Positions 16,581-24,505 of a stretch of 24,991 nucleotides of DNA are shown here, one piece after another. Location of the stretch: contig JAMOPP010000200.1 of the NCBI GenBank assembly GCA_027064405.1, positions 1 through 24,991 of the forward strand, read 5' to 3'. This DNA comes from Desulfurellales bacterium. GTDB lineage: Bacteria > Campylobacterota_A > Desulfurellia > Desulfurellales > Hippeaceae. The notes under the pieces are model-generated. The model had not been told where the DNA came from. It made no database searches and saw only the letters and a list, made by a program, of their open reading frames with translations. The position numbers and the translations under genes are program-made. The first letter of the stretch is position 1; each line of letters starts with the position of its first letter.

Positions 16581-17135
16581 TTAAATCGACAATTTTAATA
16601 ATTTTCTATTCAAATTGTTTAAATATGTTTTAACACTACCGTCATAAACAGTATCACCAACCTGCACAACAACACCTGCCATTAAGGTTTCGTCAAGCGT
16701 AAAATCCGGCTCTATATTTTTGTTAAACTTCCCTTCAAGTTGCTCTTTCAACTCTTTTTTGTAAGACTCATCTAAATCTACTGCGCTTTTAACATGGGCT
16801 TTAAGTATATTATCCTTTTCATCAACAAGATCTTCGAAAATCTCTATAATTTCTTTAAACAAGTTGTATCTGTTTTTACGCACCACATACTTAATAAACT
16901 CACCGGCGAACTTGTTAAGTTCGACCTTATAGGTAGTTAAACGATTGATTAGTAATTCTTTTCTGCTGAAAGGTACTATTGTAATTGTTAAAAACTCAAA
17001 TAAAGGCTGATTATCAATGCTTATATGATAAAAATTCTTCAACTCTCTTAAAACTTCACGCATATCCAATGACTTATCAATGCATATATCATACAATGCC
17101 CTTGCATATCTTATAGAAATCTTTCTATCTGCCAT
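16581..17135 (-). CDS. atpH: ATP synthase F1 delta subunit
   Basis: Delta (OSCP) joins the peripheral stalk to the top of F1. The 184-residue protein has the expected N-terminal six-helix bundle start (ISIRYARALYDICIDKS). The C-terminal part holds DETLMAGVVVQVGDTVYDGS, the conserved G-G-V-V-VGD--YDGS signature, and then LNNLNRKLL. It shares one base with the atpF stop (TAATG). Length and position after atpF are standard. Confidence 0.96.
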   Translation of the reverse strand: MADRKISIRYARALYDICIDKSLDMREVLRELKNFYHISIDNQPLFEFLTITIVPFSRKELLINRLTTYKVELNKFAGEFIKYVVRKNRYNLFKEIIEIFEDLVDEKDNILKAHVKSAVDLDESYKKELKEQLEGKFNKNIEPDFTLDETLMAGVVVQVGDTVYDGSVKTYLNNLNRKLLKLSI

Positions 17136-17680
17136 TATGAAACACTCCTAATAAATTCTATATATTTTTTATTAATGTTCTGATGTTCCTCGGCATTTAA
17201 ATTTGAAAGTTTGGATGTTGCATTCTCTATAGCCTCAGATACCATACGCTTTAGAAGCTCGGAATTTGCCTTGTTAATTAAAGATGCCTTTTCCTCCTCG
17301 ATACTTTCCCTCATCCTTTTAATAATCATTTCAGCTTCTTTTAAGGCATTTTCCTTTTCTTTTTTAGACATCGACAAAAAGGTGTTCATTATATTATTTA
17401 TCTCATCATCGAGGTTTTTTACCTTTTCTTCGGTTTCTCTTTTAAGTTTCTCGGCATCCGCTTTAAGTTTCTCGGCATCTTTCAAGCTATTTTCTATAGA
17501 TTCCCTTCTGCTTTTAAAAAAGTTCACTATAGGCTTTTTCATATAATAGTAGAGAAAACCGACAAAAATAACAAAATCTATAATTCTCCAAACCATATGG
17601 GCTTCCATTTGACCCTCTTCTGCACCAAAAGCAATACACGGCAGTAACACAAAAAGAAATAAAGTAACCAATATTCTCAT
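17135..17680 (-). CDS. atpF: ATP synthase Fo b subunit with N-terminal signal-like segment
   Basis: The b subunit is half of the peripheral stalk. This 181-residue version opens with a signal-peptide-like stretch (MRILVTLFLFVLLPCIAFGA, possible cleavage after FGA), then a membrane span (about 30-48; RIIDFVIFVGFLYYYMKKP) and a long charged coiled coil (about 55-165). The extra N-terminal hydrophobic segment is not found in E. coli b, but I recall similar extensions in several delta- and epsilon-type lineages. It is 4 bases after the b' gene and shares one base with atpH. Having both b and b' implies a heterodimeric stalk. Confidence 0.94.
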   Translation of the reverse strand: MRILVTLFLFVLLPCIAFGAEEGQMEAHMVWRIIDFVIFVGFLYYYMKKPIVNFFKSRRESIENSLKDAEKLKADAEKLKRETEEKVKNLDDEINNIMNTFLSMSKKEKENALKEAEMIIKRMRESIEEEKASLINKANSELLKRMVSEAIENATSKLSNLNAEEHQNINKKYIEFIRSVS

Positions 17681-17684
17681 AACA

Positions 17685-18110
17685 CTAACCCCTCTCGCCT
17701 ACAACTTGAGTATATATTGCATCTGATATTTCCAAGCTATATTTTTTTGAACTCTCAGATTCTTTATCTAAGGCAGATGCCACCTCTTTTTTATAACTGT
17801 CGATAATTTTTCTTGTCTTTAAATTTTCTTCCGCAATCTTAGCATCTTTCTCTTTCATGGCATTAATTAAAGATTCGTTATACTCTTTTTTAGCTTTAAA
17901 TTCAGCTTCAGACAGCTTCTCGTTATACTCCTTCTCTTTCAATGCCGATTGACTTCGTAACAATTCGGATTCATCAATAAAACCTTGAATCTTCTTTTTA
18001 CGATTTTCTATAATGGACAGAATAGGTTTGTAAAGTATAACATTAAGTATAATCAGAAGTAACAAGAAACCTATCATTTGAATAAAGATAGTGGAATTCA
18101 AATCAACCAT
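17685..18110 (-). CDS. atpF': ATP synthase Fo b' subunit
   Basis: This 141-residue protein has a single N-terminal membrane span (about 8-30; IFIQMIGFLLLLIILNVILY), then KPILSIIENRKKKI and a charged coiled coil to the end (many Lys/Glu, no Pro after about residue 32). That is the plan of b-type stalk subunits, and the absence of a signal-like extension separates it from atpF next door. It is the first gene of the atp run; the ATG at 18110 follows GGAGG with a 10-base gap and a promoter candidate upstream. Genes for subunits a (atpB) and c (atpE) are not in the window, so the proton channel is encoded elsewhere. Confidence 0.93.
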   Translation of the reverse strand: MVDLNSTIFIQMIGFLLLLIILNVILYKPILSIIENRKKKIQGFIDESELLRSQSALKEKEYNEKLSEAEFKAKKEYNESLINAMKEKDAKIAEENLKTRKIIDSYKKEVASALDKESESSKKYSLEISDAIYTQVVGERG

Positions 18111-18151
18111 ACTGTTTTAACCTCCAATGTAATTGTAATAAAAACTCTCGA

Positions 18152-18180
18152 AATTTATCATAATCAATATAATATGTCAA
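18152..18180 (-). promoter_or_regulatory. Sigma70-like promoter candidate for the atp-tol-dxs block
   Basis: On the - strand, TTGACA (+ coordinates 18180-18175) is followed after 17 bases by TAAATT (18157-18152). The -35 is a perfect consensus and the -10 matches 4 of 6. The predicted start near 18145 would leave a leader of about 35 bases containing GGAGG (18125-18121) before atpF'. The 108-base gap between usp and atpF' is the longest in the window, which supports a promoter here. AT-rich sequence makes chance matches common. Confidence 0.55.
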
Positions 18181-18218
18181 TAATTTTCAAGAAACCTTAA
18201 AAGAGACCTTTTAAAAGA

Positions 18219-18677
18219 TTATTCCACCAGAATCAGTTTTGTATAATTGGATATCTCTTTTATAAAAGGCTCTATATCTCCGCCCGTTAGAGATTTTTCT
18301 ATAGGACCCCTTTTATCTCTTGGTATAACCAACACATCTATTTTATTGTTCTTGACAAAATCCAATATTTCAGAAGCAGTATTCCCATGAAGAACAATGG
18401 TTTCAACCTTTATTTTTTCATCCATCTCTTTTGCGATATTTATCAGTTTGCGTAATATGGCATCACCTATAGCATCCAAGCCTTCATTTACCGATTCTTC
18501 AGATTTTGAAAAACCGCTTCCGTCTCCTGCAAAGAAATCATTATCAGCGACAAAAAGCATAAATAATTTATTGCATTTCAATTCATTGGCAATCTCTAAG
18601 GCTTTAAACAGAGCCGCTTCACCCGCTTTGGAGCCTTTTGCTATTAAAACTACATTTTTATTGGCATCATTTAACAC
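18219..18677 (-). CDS. Universal stress protein (UspA-like)
   Basis: This 152-residue protein looks like a single UspA domain: an N-terminal strand NVVLIAKGSKAGEAALFKAL (residues 8-27), a central helix, VETIVLHGNTASEILDF, NNKIDVLVIPRDKRGP and a final strand KLILVE. The usual ATP-binding G-xx-G-x9-G-(S/T) is not clear, so nucleotide binding is uncertain. The start is GTG at 18677; the ATG two bases earlier is in another frame. An AGGAGG lies inside the last codons of the upstream transporter, with only one base between its stop and this GTG. Tight coupling with the transporter suggests a regulatory or sensory role for it (inference). Confidence 0.8.
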   Translation of the reverse strand: MLNDANKNVVLIAKGSKAGEAALFKALEIANELKCNKLFMLFVADNDFFAGDGSGFSKSEESVNEGLDAIGDAILRKLINIAKEMDEKIKVETIVLHGNTASEILDFVKNNKIDVLVIPRDKRGPIEKSLTGGDIEPFIKEISNYTKLILVE

Positions 18678-18678
18678 A

Positions 18679-20346
18679 TCATCCTCCTATTAATAACCAG
18701 ACCATAGCTATAAAAACAGATATTATCATTGTCGGTCCGCCGACCCTTAAAAACGAACCGAAAGTTAAAGGGTAACCTGACCTTTCTGCAAAACCCGCCG
18801 TCACGACATTTGCGCTTGCACCTATTAGTGTTCCGTTGCCACCAAGACAAGCACCAAGCGCCAATGCCCACCAGAGGGTATTTCCGGCTCCCGGTATAGT
18901 TTCCGTTAAATATGCCACCACAGGTAGCATAGTAGCGGTAAAAGGTATATTATCGACAATTGCAGAGGCAAATGCGCTAACCCACATAATGAATATTATA
19001 GCAAGCAACATACTATTGCCCGACAAATCTTTGACGACTGTAGCAATTAAAGATATGAAACCCGTTTCTTCCGCTGCACCAACAATAATAAATAGCATCA
19101 TAAAAAATACGAGTGTTGTCCATTCAACTTCATGCTCCATTATTTCAGTAATGTTTACACCGCTCAATAGTAGAAGTAGAGCTGCACCGCTCATTGCGGC
19201 TATCGACGGTTCCATATGAAGCATACCGTGTGTAATAAAAAGCAAAATTACAAAACCAAGAACAAAAAGTGAATGTTTGAGAAGCTTATAGTCGGTTATT
19301 TTATACTCTTCTCTAAGTTTTGATAGAAGTTCATCTATATTTTCAATTTTTCCTTTTTTATACTCTTTATTGTAGTAAAGTTTCATTACAAAAACATTCA
19401 CTATCAATATTATAAAAATAACAGGGGCAAGGTTTATTAAAAAATCATTAAAGGTCAGATGTGCATAGGAACCTATCATAATATTCGGAGGGTCACCTAT
19501 AAGTGTTGCAGTTCCACCCATATTAGAAGCCATAACCTCAGGCATTAGAAGGCTCGCAGGATTAATTCTTAACATTATAGCTATTTCTATGGAAATCGGT
19601 GCAAGTAAAAGCATTGTTGTAACATTATCCAAAAAAGCACTTGCAACAGCGGTAACGAACATAAGAATTATAGAAAGTTTAAACACATTACCCTTTGATA
19701 GAGCGTATGATTTATAAGCCAACCATTGGAATACGCCGGTTTTTTTCATAACCCCAACTATAATCATCATACTCATAAGAAGAAATATAACATTAAAATC
19801 TATAGAATGAACAGCCTCATCAAACGATATAATGAAATAGTTCTCATTAAAAGTTCCAAAGGTGTAGGATATAAAAAGCAACAAACTTGCACCGACCAGA
19901 GCAGCCACCGTCCTATGAAACACCTCAAAAGATATAAGTGCAAATATGGAAATCAATACTATTAAAGATATCCAAAATGCCGGTGTGATTGTTCTTCCCA
20001 TTACCTTATTTGTTGTGGCTACAAATATGTTGTCACCGTTTACACTACTGCTTGTTAAAATATCATCCAATTTTGATTTTATGGTTTTATATGTTGTTTT
20101 TTTAAATTCTATAGTTAAATCTTTTGGATTAACGGTTTTGTCTATCTCTATTTCTTTAAAGTAACTCCCGTTAACTGTAGTTTTTGTGGAGGCTATTATT
20201 TTATCGTGCGACAATATATAAACTTCAACCTCGTCAATTCCAACACCATGTTCATTATTTATTACACCGCCTATTCTTAAATTAGCAGCGTAAGAATACG
20301 AAGCGAAAAAGAAAATAATCAACACAAATAAAAATAATTTTCTCAC
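18679..20346 (-). CDS. ArsB/NhaD-family ion transporter with secreted N-terminal beta domain
   Basis: The 555-residue protein begins with a signal peptide (MRKLFLFVLIIFFFASYSYA, cut near residue 20-22). A periplasmic beta-sandwich (about 23-110) follows, resembling carboxypeptidase regulatory-like domains (LRIGGVINNEHGVGIDEVEV, then STKTTVNGSY). A membrane core with about 10-12 spans occupies 122-555. The core has two similar halves, each with a re-entrant pair: AFLDNVTT (237-244) with GGTATLIGDPPNI (277-289), and IVDNIPFT (463-470) with GGNGTLIGASANV (502-514). This is the ion transporter superfamily plan (NhaD antiporters, ArsB, P-protein, SLC13). The substrate cannot be told; Na+/H+ exchange or anion transport are both possible. 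The GTG start shares one base with the parB stop (TAGTG). Confidence 0.88.
   Translation of the reverse strand: MRKLFLFVLIIFFFASYSYAANLRIGGVINNEHGVGIDEVEVYILSHDKIIASTKTTVNGSYFKEIEIDKTVNPKDLTIEFKKTTYKTIKSKLDDILTSSSVNGDNIFVATTNKVMGRTITPAFWISLIVLISIFALISFEVFHRTVAALVGASLLLFISYTFGTFNENYFIISFDEAVHSIDFNVIFLLMSMMIIVGVMKKTGVFQWLAYKSYALSKGNVFKLSIILMFVTAVASAFLDNVTTMLLLAPISIEIAIMLRINPASLLMPEVMASNMGGTATLIGDPPNIMIGSYAHLTFNDFLINLAPVIFIILIVNVFVMKLYYNKEYKKGKIENIDELLSKLREEYKITDYKLLKHSLFVLGFVILLFITHGMLHMEPSIAAMSGAALLLLLSGVNITEIMEHEVEWTTLVFFMMLFIIVGAAEETGFISLIATVVKDLSGNSMLLAIIFIMWVSAFASAIVDNIPFTATMLPVVAYLTETIPGAGNTLWWALALGACLGGNGTLIGASANVVTAGFAERSGYPLTFGSFLRVGGPTMIISVFIAMVWLLIGG
18683..18688 (-). promoter_or_regulatory. 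Ribosome binding site of usp inside the transporter's last codons
   Basis: AGGAGG on the - strand overlaps the codons ATA-GGA-GGA just before the transporter's TGA stop and sits 5 bases before the GTG of usp. It fixes the GTG start and points to coupled translation of the two genes. Confidence 0.8.
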
Positions 20347-21161
20347 TATCCAAACCTCTCAAAAATATTTTTTAACTCTTCAATATTACTGAATTCTATT
20401 TCAATCTTAGATTTTTTGTTTCCGTATCTCAGTTTGACTCTTTTTTGACCAAAAATAGATTTCAGCTTTTCCTCGTATTCCTTATATTCTTCTCTTTGTG
20501 CTATCTTTGACACTACACTTTCCGTTTCTCTCACACTCATTTTTTTATTTTTAATATTTTTGGCGAGACTCTTTTGTTCTTTTGAGTCTTTTAGGGATAA
20601 AAGAGTTCTGGCATGCCCTTGTGTTATTTCATTTTTTCTTAGCATTTCCAATATTTCTCTGGGCAATTTAAGTATTCGCATAGAGTTGGTTATTGTCGTT
20701 CTATCTTTACCTATCTTTTTTGCCAATTCTTCTTGTTTGTAATGAAACTCATCTATAAGTTTTTTATAAGCATACGCCTCTTCCACAGGATTTAAATCTT
20801 TTCTTTGTATATTTTCTATCAGCGCTATCTCAGCCGATTCCTTGTCACTTATATTTTTAACAATGGCGGGTATTGCGTTTAAACCGGCTTTTCGTGCGGC
20901 AAGAAATCTTCTTTCACCGGCAATAATTTCAAATTTACCGTCCTTTTCTCTAACTATAATTGGCTGTAAAACGCCCTTTTCTTTGATAGATTCTGCAAGG
21001 CTTGCTATATTTTCTTCATCAAAATCCTTTCTCGGTTGATATGGATTTTTAGTTATTAAGTCTAAAGATAGGGTTTCTATTTTATTTTCATTGTTAAAAT
21101 CATCTATATCTCCAAAGATAGCCGACAGTCCTCTACCTAATCTATTGTCGTCTTTACGCAT
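20346..21161 (-). CDS. parB: Chromosome partitioning protein ParB (Spo0J)
   Basis: ParB binds parS sites, spreads along DNA as a CTP-dependent clamp and works with ParA to segregate origins. The 271 residues show LGRGLSAIFGD (8-18), IETLSLDLITKNPYQPRK (28-45), GERRFLAARKAG (82-93; part of the CTP-binding site), ENIQRKDLNPVEEA (116-129) and a helix-turn-helix LAKKIGKDRTTITNSMRILK (146-165), then a charged C-terminal dimerisation region. It begins 8 bases inside the end of parA and shares one base with the transporter start. No parS-like 16-mer was seen in the window by eye. Confidence 0.97.
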   Translation of the reverse strand: MRKDDNRLGRGLSAIFGDIDDFNNENKIETLSLDLITKNPYQPRKDFDEENIASLAESIKEKGVLQPIIVREKDGKFEIIAGERRFLAARKAGLNAIPAIVKNISDKESAEIALIENIQRKDLNPVEEAYAYKKLIDEFHYKQEELAKKIGKDRTTITNSMRILKLPREILEMLRKNEITQGHARTLLSLKDSKEQKSLAKNIKNKKMSVRETESVVSKIAQREEYKEYEEKLKSIFGQKRVKLRYGNKKSKIEIEFSNIEELKNIFERFG

Positions 21162-21900
21162 ATTTTATAACCTCTTTCGCAAGTGACATATAACTCTTAC
21201 TGCCTGAGGATTTTATATCGTATGAAAGAATAGATTTGCCAAAACTCGGCGCTTCCGAAAGCCTAACATTTCTTGGAATTATAGTTTTGAAAACATATTT
21301 GGGAAAATGTCTTTTTAATTCCATCTCAACCTGTTTTGATAGATTATTCCTCTTGTCATGCATAGTTAAAAGTATGCCTTCTATATTCAAATACGGATTA
21401 AATGTCTTCTTAACCAAATTAATAGTGTGAAGAAGCTGTGCCAAACCTTCCATTGCAAAATATTCACATTGAACGGGCACCAAAGCTGAATCAGCGGCAA
21501 CCAAAGCGTTAATTGTAAGCATTCCTAAAGACGGAGGACAATCTATAAGTACATAATCAAAGCCTTTAATATTTTTCAATAAATTCTTTAAAATTTTTTC
21601 CTTATCTTTTTTGTTTGATAATTCAATTTCGGCACCTATTAAAGATATATTTGAAGGTACTATATATAAATTTTCCGTTTCCGTTGCTATAATCAGTGAT
21701 TTTAAACTTCTTTTGCCTATCAATGCGTGATAGATACATGCATCCTTTTCCATATTTAACCCGCTTGTTGCGTTTGCCTGAGGGTCCATATCAAGCATTA
21801 GCACTTTCTTGCCGTAAACAGCCAAAGATGCACCAAGATTTATAGCAGTTGTGGTTTTACCCACTCCGCCTTTTTGATTTGTAATTGCTATTACCTTCAT
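21154..21900 (-). CDS. parA: Chromosome partitioning ATPase ParA (Soj)
   Basis: ParA is a DNA-binding ATPase that drives segregation of ParB-parS complexes. The 248 residues include the deviant Walker A KGGVGKTTTAINLGASLA (10-27), VLMLDMDPQANATSGL (A' motif), YVLIDCPPSLGMLTINALVA (Walker B) and the downstream EGILLTMHDKRNNLSKQV segment. No N-terminal DNA-binding extension is present, so it is the chromosomal Soj type rather than the plasmid P1 type. ATG 21900 follows a short AGGG site and is 8 bases after murG. It overlaps parB by 8 bases. Confidence 0.97.
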   Translation of the reverse strand: MKVIAITNQKGGVGKTTTAINLGASLAVYGKKVLMLDMDPQANATSGLNMEKDACIYHALIGKRSLKSLIIATETENLYIVPSNISLIGAEIELSNKKDKEKILKNLLKNIKGFDYVLIDCPPSLGMLTINALVAADSALVPVQCEYFAMEGLAQLLHTINLVKKTFNPYLNIEGILLTMHDKRNNLSKQVEMELKRHFPKYVFKTIIPRNVRLSEAPSFGKSILSYDIKSSGSKSYMSLAKEVIKYA

Positions 21901-21908
21901 TTCAATCC

Positions 21909-22958
21909 CTAATCGCCGTTAATTGTTCTTAAAATTTTTTCACAAACATCCTTTTTGCATAAAAAAGATGCATTAACAGACAAACTTCTCAAAGATTCAT
22001 AATCTACAGATGATATAATATCAAGCAAACTTTTTCCACTTAAATTTTTATCTTCTAAAATTATGGCAGCTTTGGCATCTTCAAATATTTTTGCGTTATG
22101 GTATTGATGATTATAAATTGCAAAAGGATAAGGCACAAGCAATGAGCCGAGTGACGCACAGGCTATTTCACTTAGTGTTCCTGCCCCTGAGCGACATATT
22201 ATGAAGTCTATCTCTTCATAAAAATTTCTCATATCGTATATAAATTCATAAACTTTCCAGTCTTTGTTGTTTTCTTTGTAGCATTTTTTGACTGTTTCAT
22301 AGTCATCCCTACCGGTTTGATGAATAACATCTATATCCAAATCGCACATTTTGCTAAATTCCATCATAGCTCTATTTATACTTTTTGCACCTCTACTTCC
22401 ACCTATTATACCTATTTTTATTTTTTTATTGTTAAATTCCCTTCGCTCTATATACAAGCTTTTCCTTGTCGGATTTCCCACGACTATCGTATTTTTATTT
22501 TTAAAAAATCTGACGCTGTTTTCGTAATTAACAAATACAAAATTAGAAAAATGTTGCAGTAGCTTATTTGCCTTTCCTGCTATTGAATTTTGCTCAACAA
22601 TAGCGGTTTTTATACCAAGAAACTTAGATGATGTTATGACGGGCATTGTTGTATATCCGCCAAAACCTATGGAAAATAGAGGCTTTTTACTATTTATATA
22701 CTTTAAAGCCTTGAAAAAAGATGCGAATAAATTTATAACGCTATTAAATTTGTCAAATAAAGATTTCCCGACAAAACCCCTTGAATTGAGTAAATAATAT
22801 TCATACTTATCGTCTTTTAAAAAATCCCTTTCCATACCATGAACAGAGCCTATAAATATGGGATGATATCCCTGTTTTTTAACATAATCCGCAAAAGAGA
22901 GGGCTGCAAAAAGATGTCCGCCCGTCCCTCCGCCGGTTATTATTACATTTTTATTCAT
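21909..22958 (-). CDS. murG: UDP-GlcNAc:undecaprenyl-PP-MurNAc-pentapeptide transferase MurG
   Basis: MurG adds GlcNAc to lipid I to make lipid II on the cytoplasmic face of the inner membrane. The 349 residues are of normal length. The N-terminal glycine loop GGGTGGHLFAAL (9-20) is present, with Ala where most MurG have Pro after the Phe. Also seen are SIGFGGYTTMPV (second loop), AIVEQNSIAGKANK, IIGGSRGAKSIN (third loop), HQTGRDD, CRSGAGTLSEIACA (UDP-GlcNAc binding) and YPFAIYNHQYHNA. Its ATG overlaps the recN stop by 4 bases (ATGA). The gene lies between recN and parA rather than in a mur/fts cluster; no other peptidoglycan-precursor gene is in the window. Confidence 0.97.
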   Translation of the reverse strand: MNKNVIITGGGTGGHLFAALSFADYVKKQGYHPIFIGSVHGMERDFLKDDKYEYYLLNSRGFVGKSLFDKFNSVINLFASFFKALKYINSKKPLFSIGFGGYTTMPVITSSKFLGIKTAIVEQNSIAGKANKLLQHFSNFVFVNYENSVRFFKNKNTIVVGNPTRKSLYIERREFNNKKIKIGIIGGSRGAKSINRAMMEFSKMCDLDIDVIHQTGRDDYETVKKCYKENNKDWKVYEFIYDMRNFYEEIDFIICRSGAGTLSEIACASLGSLLVPYPFAIYNHQYHNAKIFEDAKAAIILEDKNLSGKSLLDIISSVDYESLRSLSVNASFLCKKDVCEKILRTINGD

Positions 22959-24505
22959 ATATCTTCTTTGCCTATTTCATTAACAAAACTCTTTGTAACC
23001 GTGCCGTTAAAACTCTTCTCAACCTTAAAGACCTTATCGGATATCTTGGCAAGCTGTTCATTGTGCGTTATAAGCACAATTTGACCTTTTTTTGATAGTC
23101 CGCTTATCATTTCGGACATTTTTTGCAACGATTCCTTACCCATACCCGATTCTATCTCGTCAAAAAAGACCGTTTTCCCTAAATCCTGAATGTTTAATAT
23201 GGATTTCATAAGACTTAAAATAAATCTCGAGCGTTCCCCTCCTGATGCTATTTTTTCTATATCCAAGGGTTTTATGTCGGGATTTGCAGAAAATAGAATT
23301 CTAACGGAATCTTTTCCTGTTTCGTCAATTGCTTTTTCTGAAAATTCAAATTCTACGCTACTTTCTTTAAGCATCAAGCTACTTAAATATAGTTTTATTT
23401 TAGTTTCAAATATTTTAGCTATCTTTCTACGCATTAAAGAAAGTTTGTTAGCTTTTTCTTCAACTTCATCCTCAAATCTATGCAATTTTTCCGTTATTTT
23501 TTCTAACTTAAACTGAAGTTCACTCCGTTCTTCTATAAGTTTTTTAAATTTTTCTCTATCCTTCAATATTTCATTAATACTTTTTGAAAATTTCCTTTGA
23601 AGTTCTTCTAACTTAAACAATCTTGATTCTATATCATCTATATTAAAGTCACTGTCACTCTCCTTTAATAAATCATAAACACTATCTTTTGAAGAATTGA
23701 TTTTTGCATATATCTCTTCAAAGTTTTCCTTTAATTCTTTTATATTAACCCCGGCAGCTGCAATTTTATCAAGACTCCTTAAAAATATATAAAATTTAGA
23801 TTCTATGGAATCATCATTTTCATACAAAGAATCGACTATTTTTCCTATTTCACTCTTGATTAAAGCCGATGATTTAATTTTTTTTGAAATTTCATTCAGT
23901 CTTTCGTATTCATTTTCTTTCGGATTAACTTTATCTATTTTATCAAGCATAATTTCAGGATGCATCTCTTTTATTTTGTCTATACTACTTTGAATGTTGT
24001 TTTGCTCACTCTTAATCTTTAGAAAATTTTTATATGCGGTTTTATACTCAAGTATAACGGAATTATCCACCAATTTATCAAGATTATTAAGAATATTTTC
24101 AGAATTAAATATGTAAAATTTATAATCCTGAGAAACCATATCAAAAAGAATAACCTGCATTTCATTCAAAAGTTTTGCATTTACAGGCTCGTGATTAATG
24201 TAAGATTTTGCTTTTTTTTTCTGTATAACTTTTTCTATTAAAATCTCATCATCAAAAATACCGTACTGCCCGAATATCTCCATCTGCCTTTTATTTAAGG
24301 AAAACAGAAGTTTAATTATGCTTTTATCTTCAAACTGTCCAATAAATGCAGTGTCTGTTTTCTGTGCAAAAATTACACTTATAGCCTTTAAGATTAAAGA
24401 TTTTCCGGAACCGGATTCGCCTATAATCGTAGTAAGGTGCGGGCTTAAGTCTATATTTGCATATTCTATGGTTAAAAAATTTCTTATCTGAATTTTTCTT
24501 AACAT
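22955..24505 (-). CDS. recN: DNA repair protein RecN (divergent, short form)
   Basis: RecN is an SMC-like ATPase that acts early in double-strand break repair. The 516 residues show Walker A GESGSGKS (29-36), SYINHEPVNAKLLNEM (101-116, close to the family's SYING-PV), a coiled coil from about 150 to 370, the ABC signature IASGGERSRFILSLM (L to R change), Walker B TVFFDEIESGMG with catalytic Glu, and ITHNEQLA in place of the usual THLPQVA. The family's HGQHEHQ stretch reads VSQDYKF here (about 124-130): the Gln is kept but the His-Glu pair is lost. At about 550, typical RecN is longer. It overlaps nadK by 7 bases and murG by 4. Other SMC-like proteins are less likely given the nadK neighbour. 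Confidence 0.88.
   Translation of the reverse strand: MLRKIQIRNFLTIEYANIDLSPHLTTIIGESGSGKSLILKAISVIFAQKTDTAFIGQFEDKSIIKLLFSLNKRQMEIFGQYGIFDDEILIEKVIQKKKAKSYINHEPVNAKLLNEMQVILFDMVSQDYKFYIFNSENILNNLDKLVDNSVILEYKTAYKNFLKIKSEQNNIQSSIDKIKEMHPEIMLDKIDKVNPKENEYERLNEISKKIKSSALIKSEIGKIVDSLYENDDSIESKFYIFLRSLDKIAAAGVNIKELKENFEEIYAKINSSKDSVYDLLKESDSDFNIDDIESRLFKLEELQRKFSKSINEILKDREKFKKLIEERSELQFKLEKITEKLHRFEDEVEEKANKLSLMRRKIAKIFETKIKLYLSSLMLKESSVEFEFSEKAIDETGKDSVRILFSANPDIKPLDIEKIASGGERSRFILSLMKSILNIQDLGKTVFFDEIESGMGKESLQKMSEMISGLSKKGQIVLITHNEQLAKISDKVFKVEKSFNGTVTKSFVNEIGKEDI

Noticed and set aside
18197..18214. Stem-loop TTAAAAG-AGAC-CTTTTAA after usp, a possible terminator before atpF'.
   Set aside because: The stem is almost all A/T and no T run follows on the - strand, so intrinsic termination is doubtful.
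18671..18871. A 66-codon frame overlapping the transporter's 3' end on the same strand.
   Set aside because: It is fully inside the transporter in another frame, has a low-complexity basic translation and matches nothing I recognise.
20346..21900. parS sites near parAB.
   Set aside because: I searched by eye for the TGTTTCACGTGAAACA type consensus and close variants and found none in the window. A computed search with a lineage-specific motif is needed to be sure.
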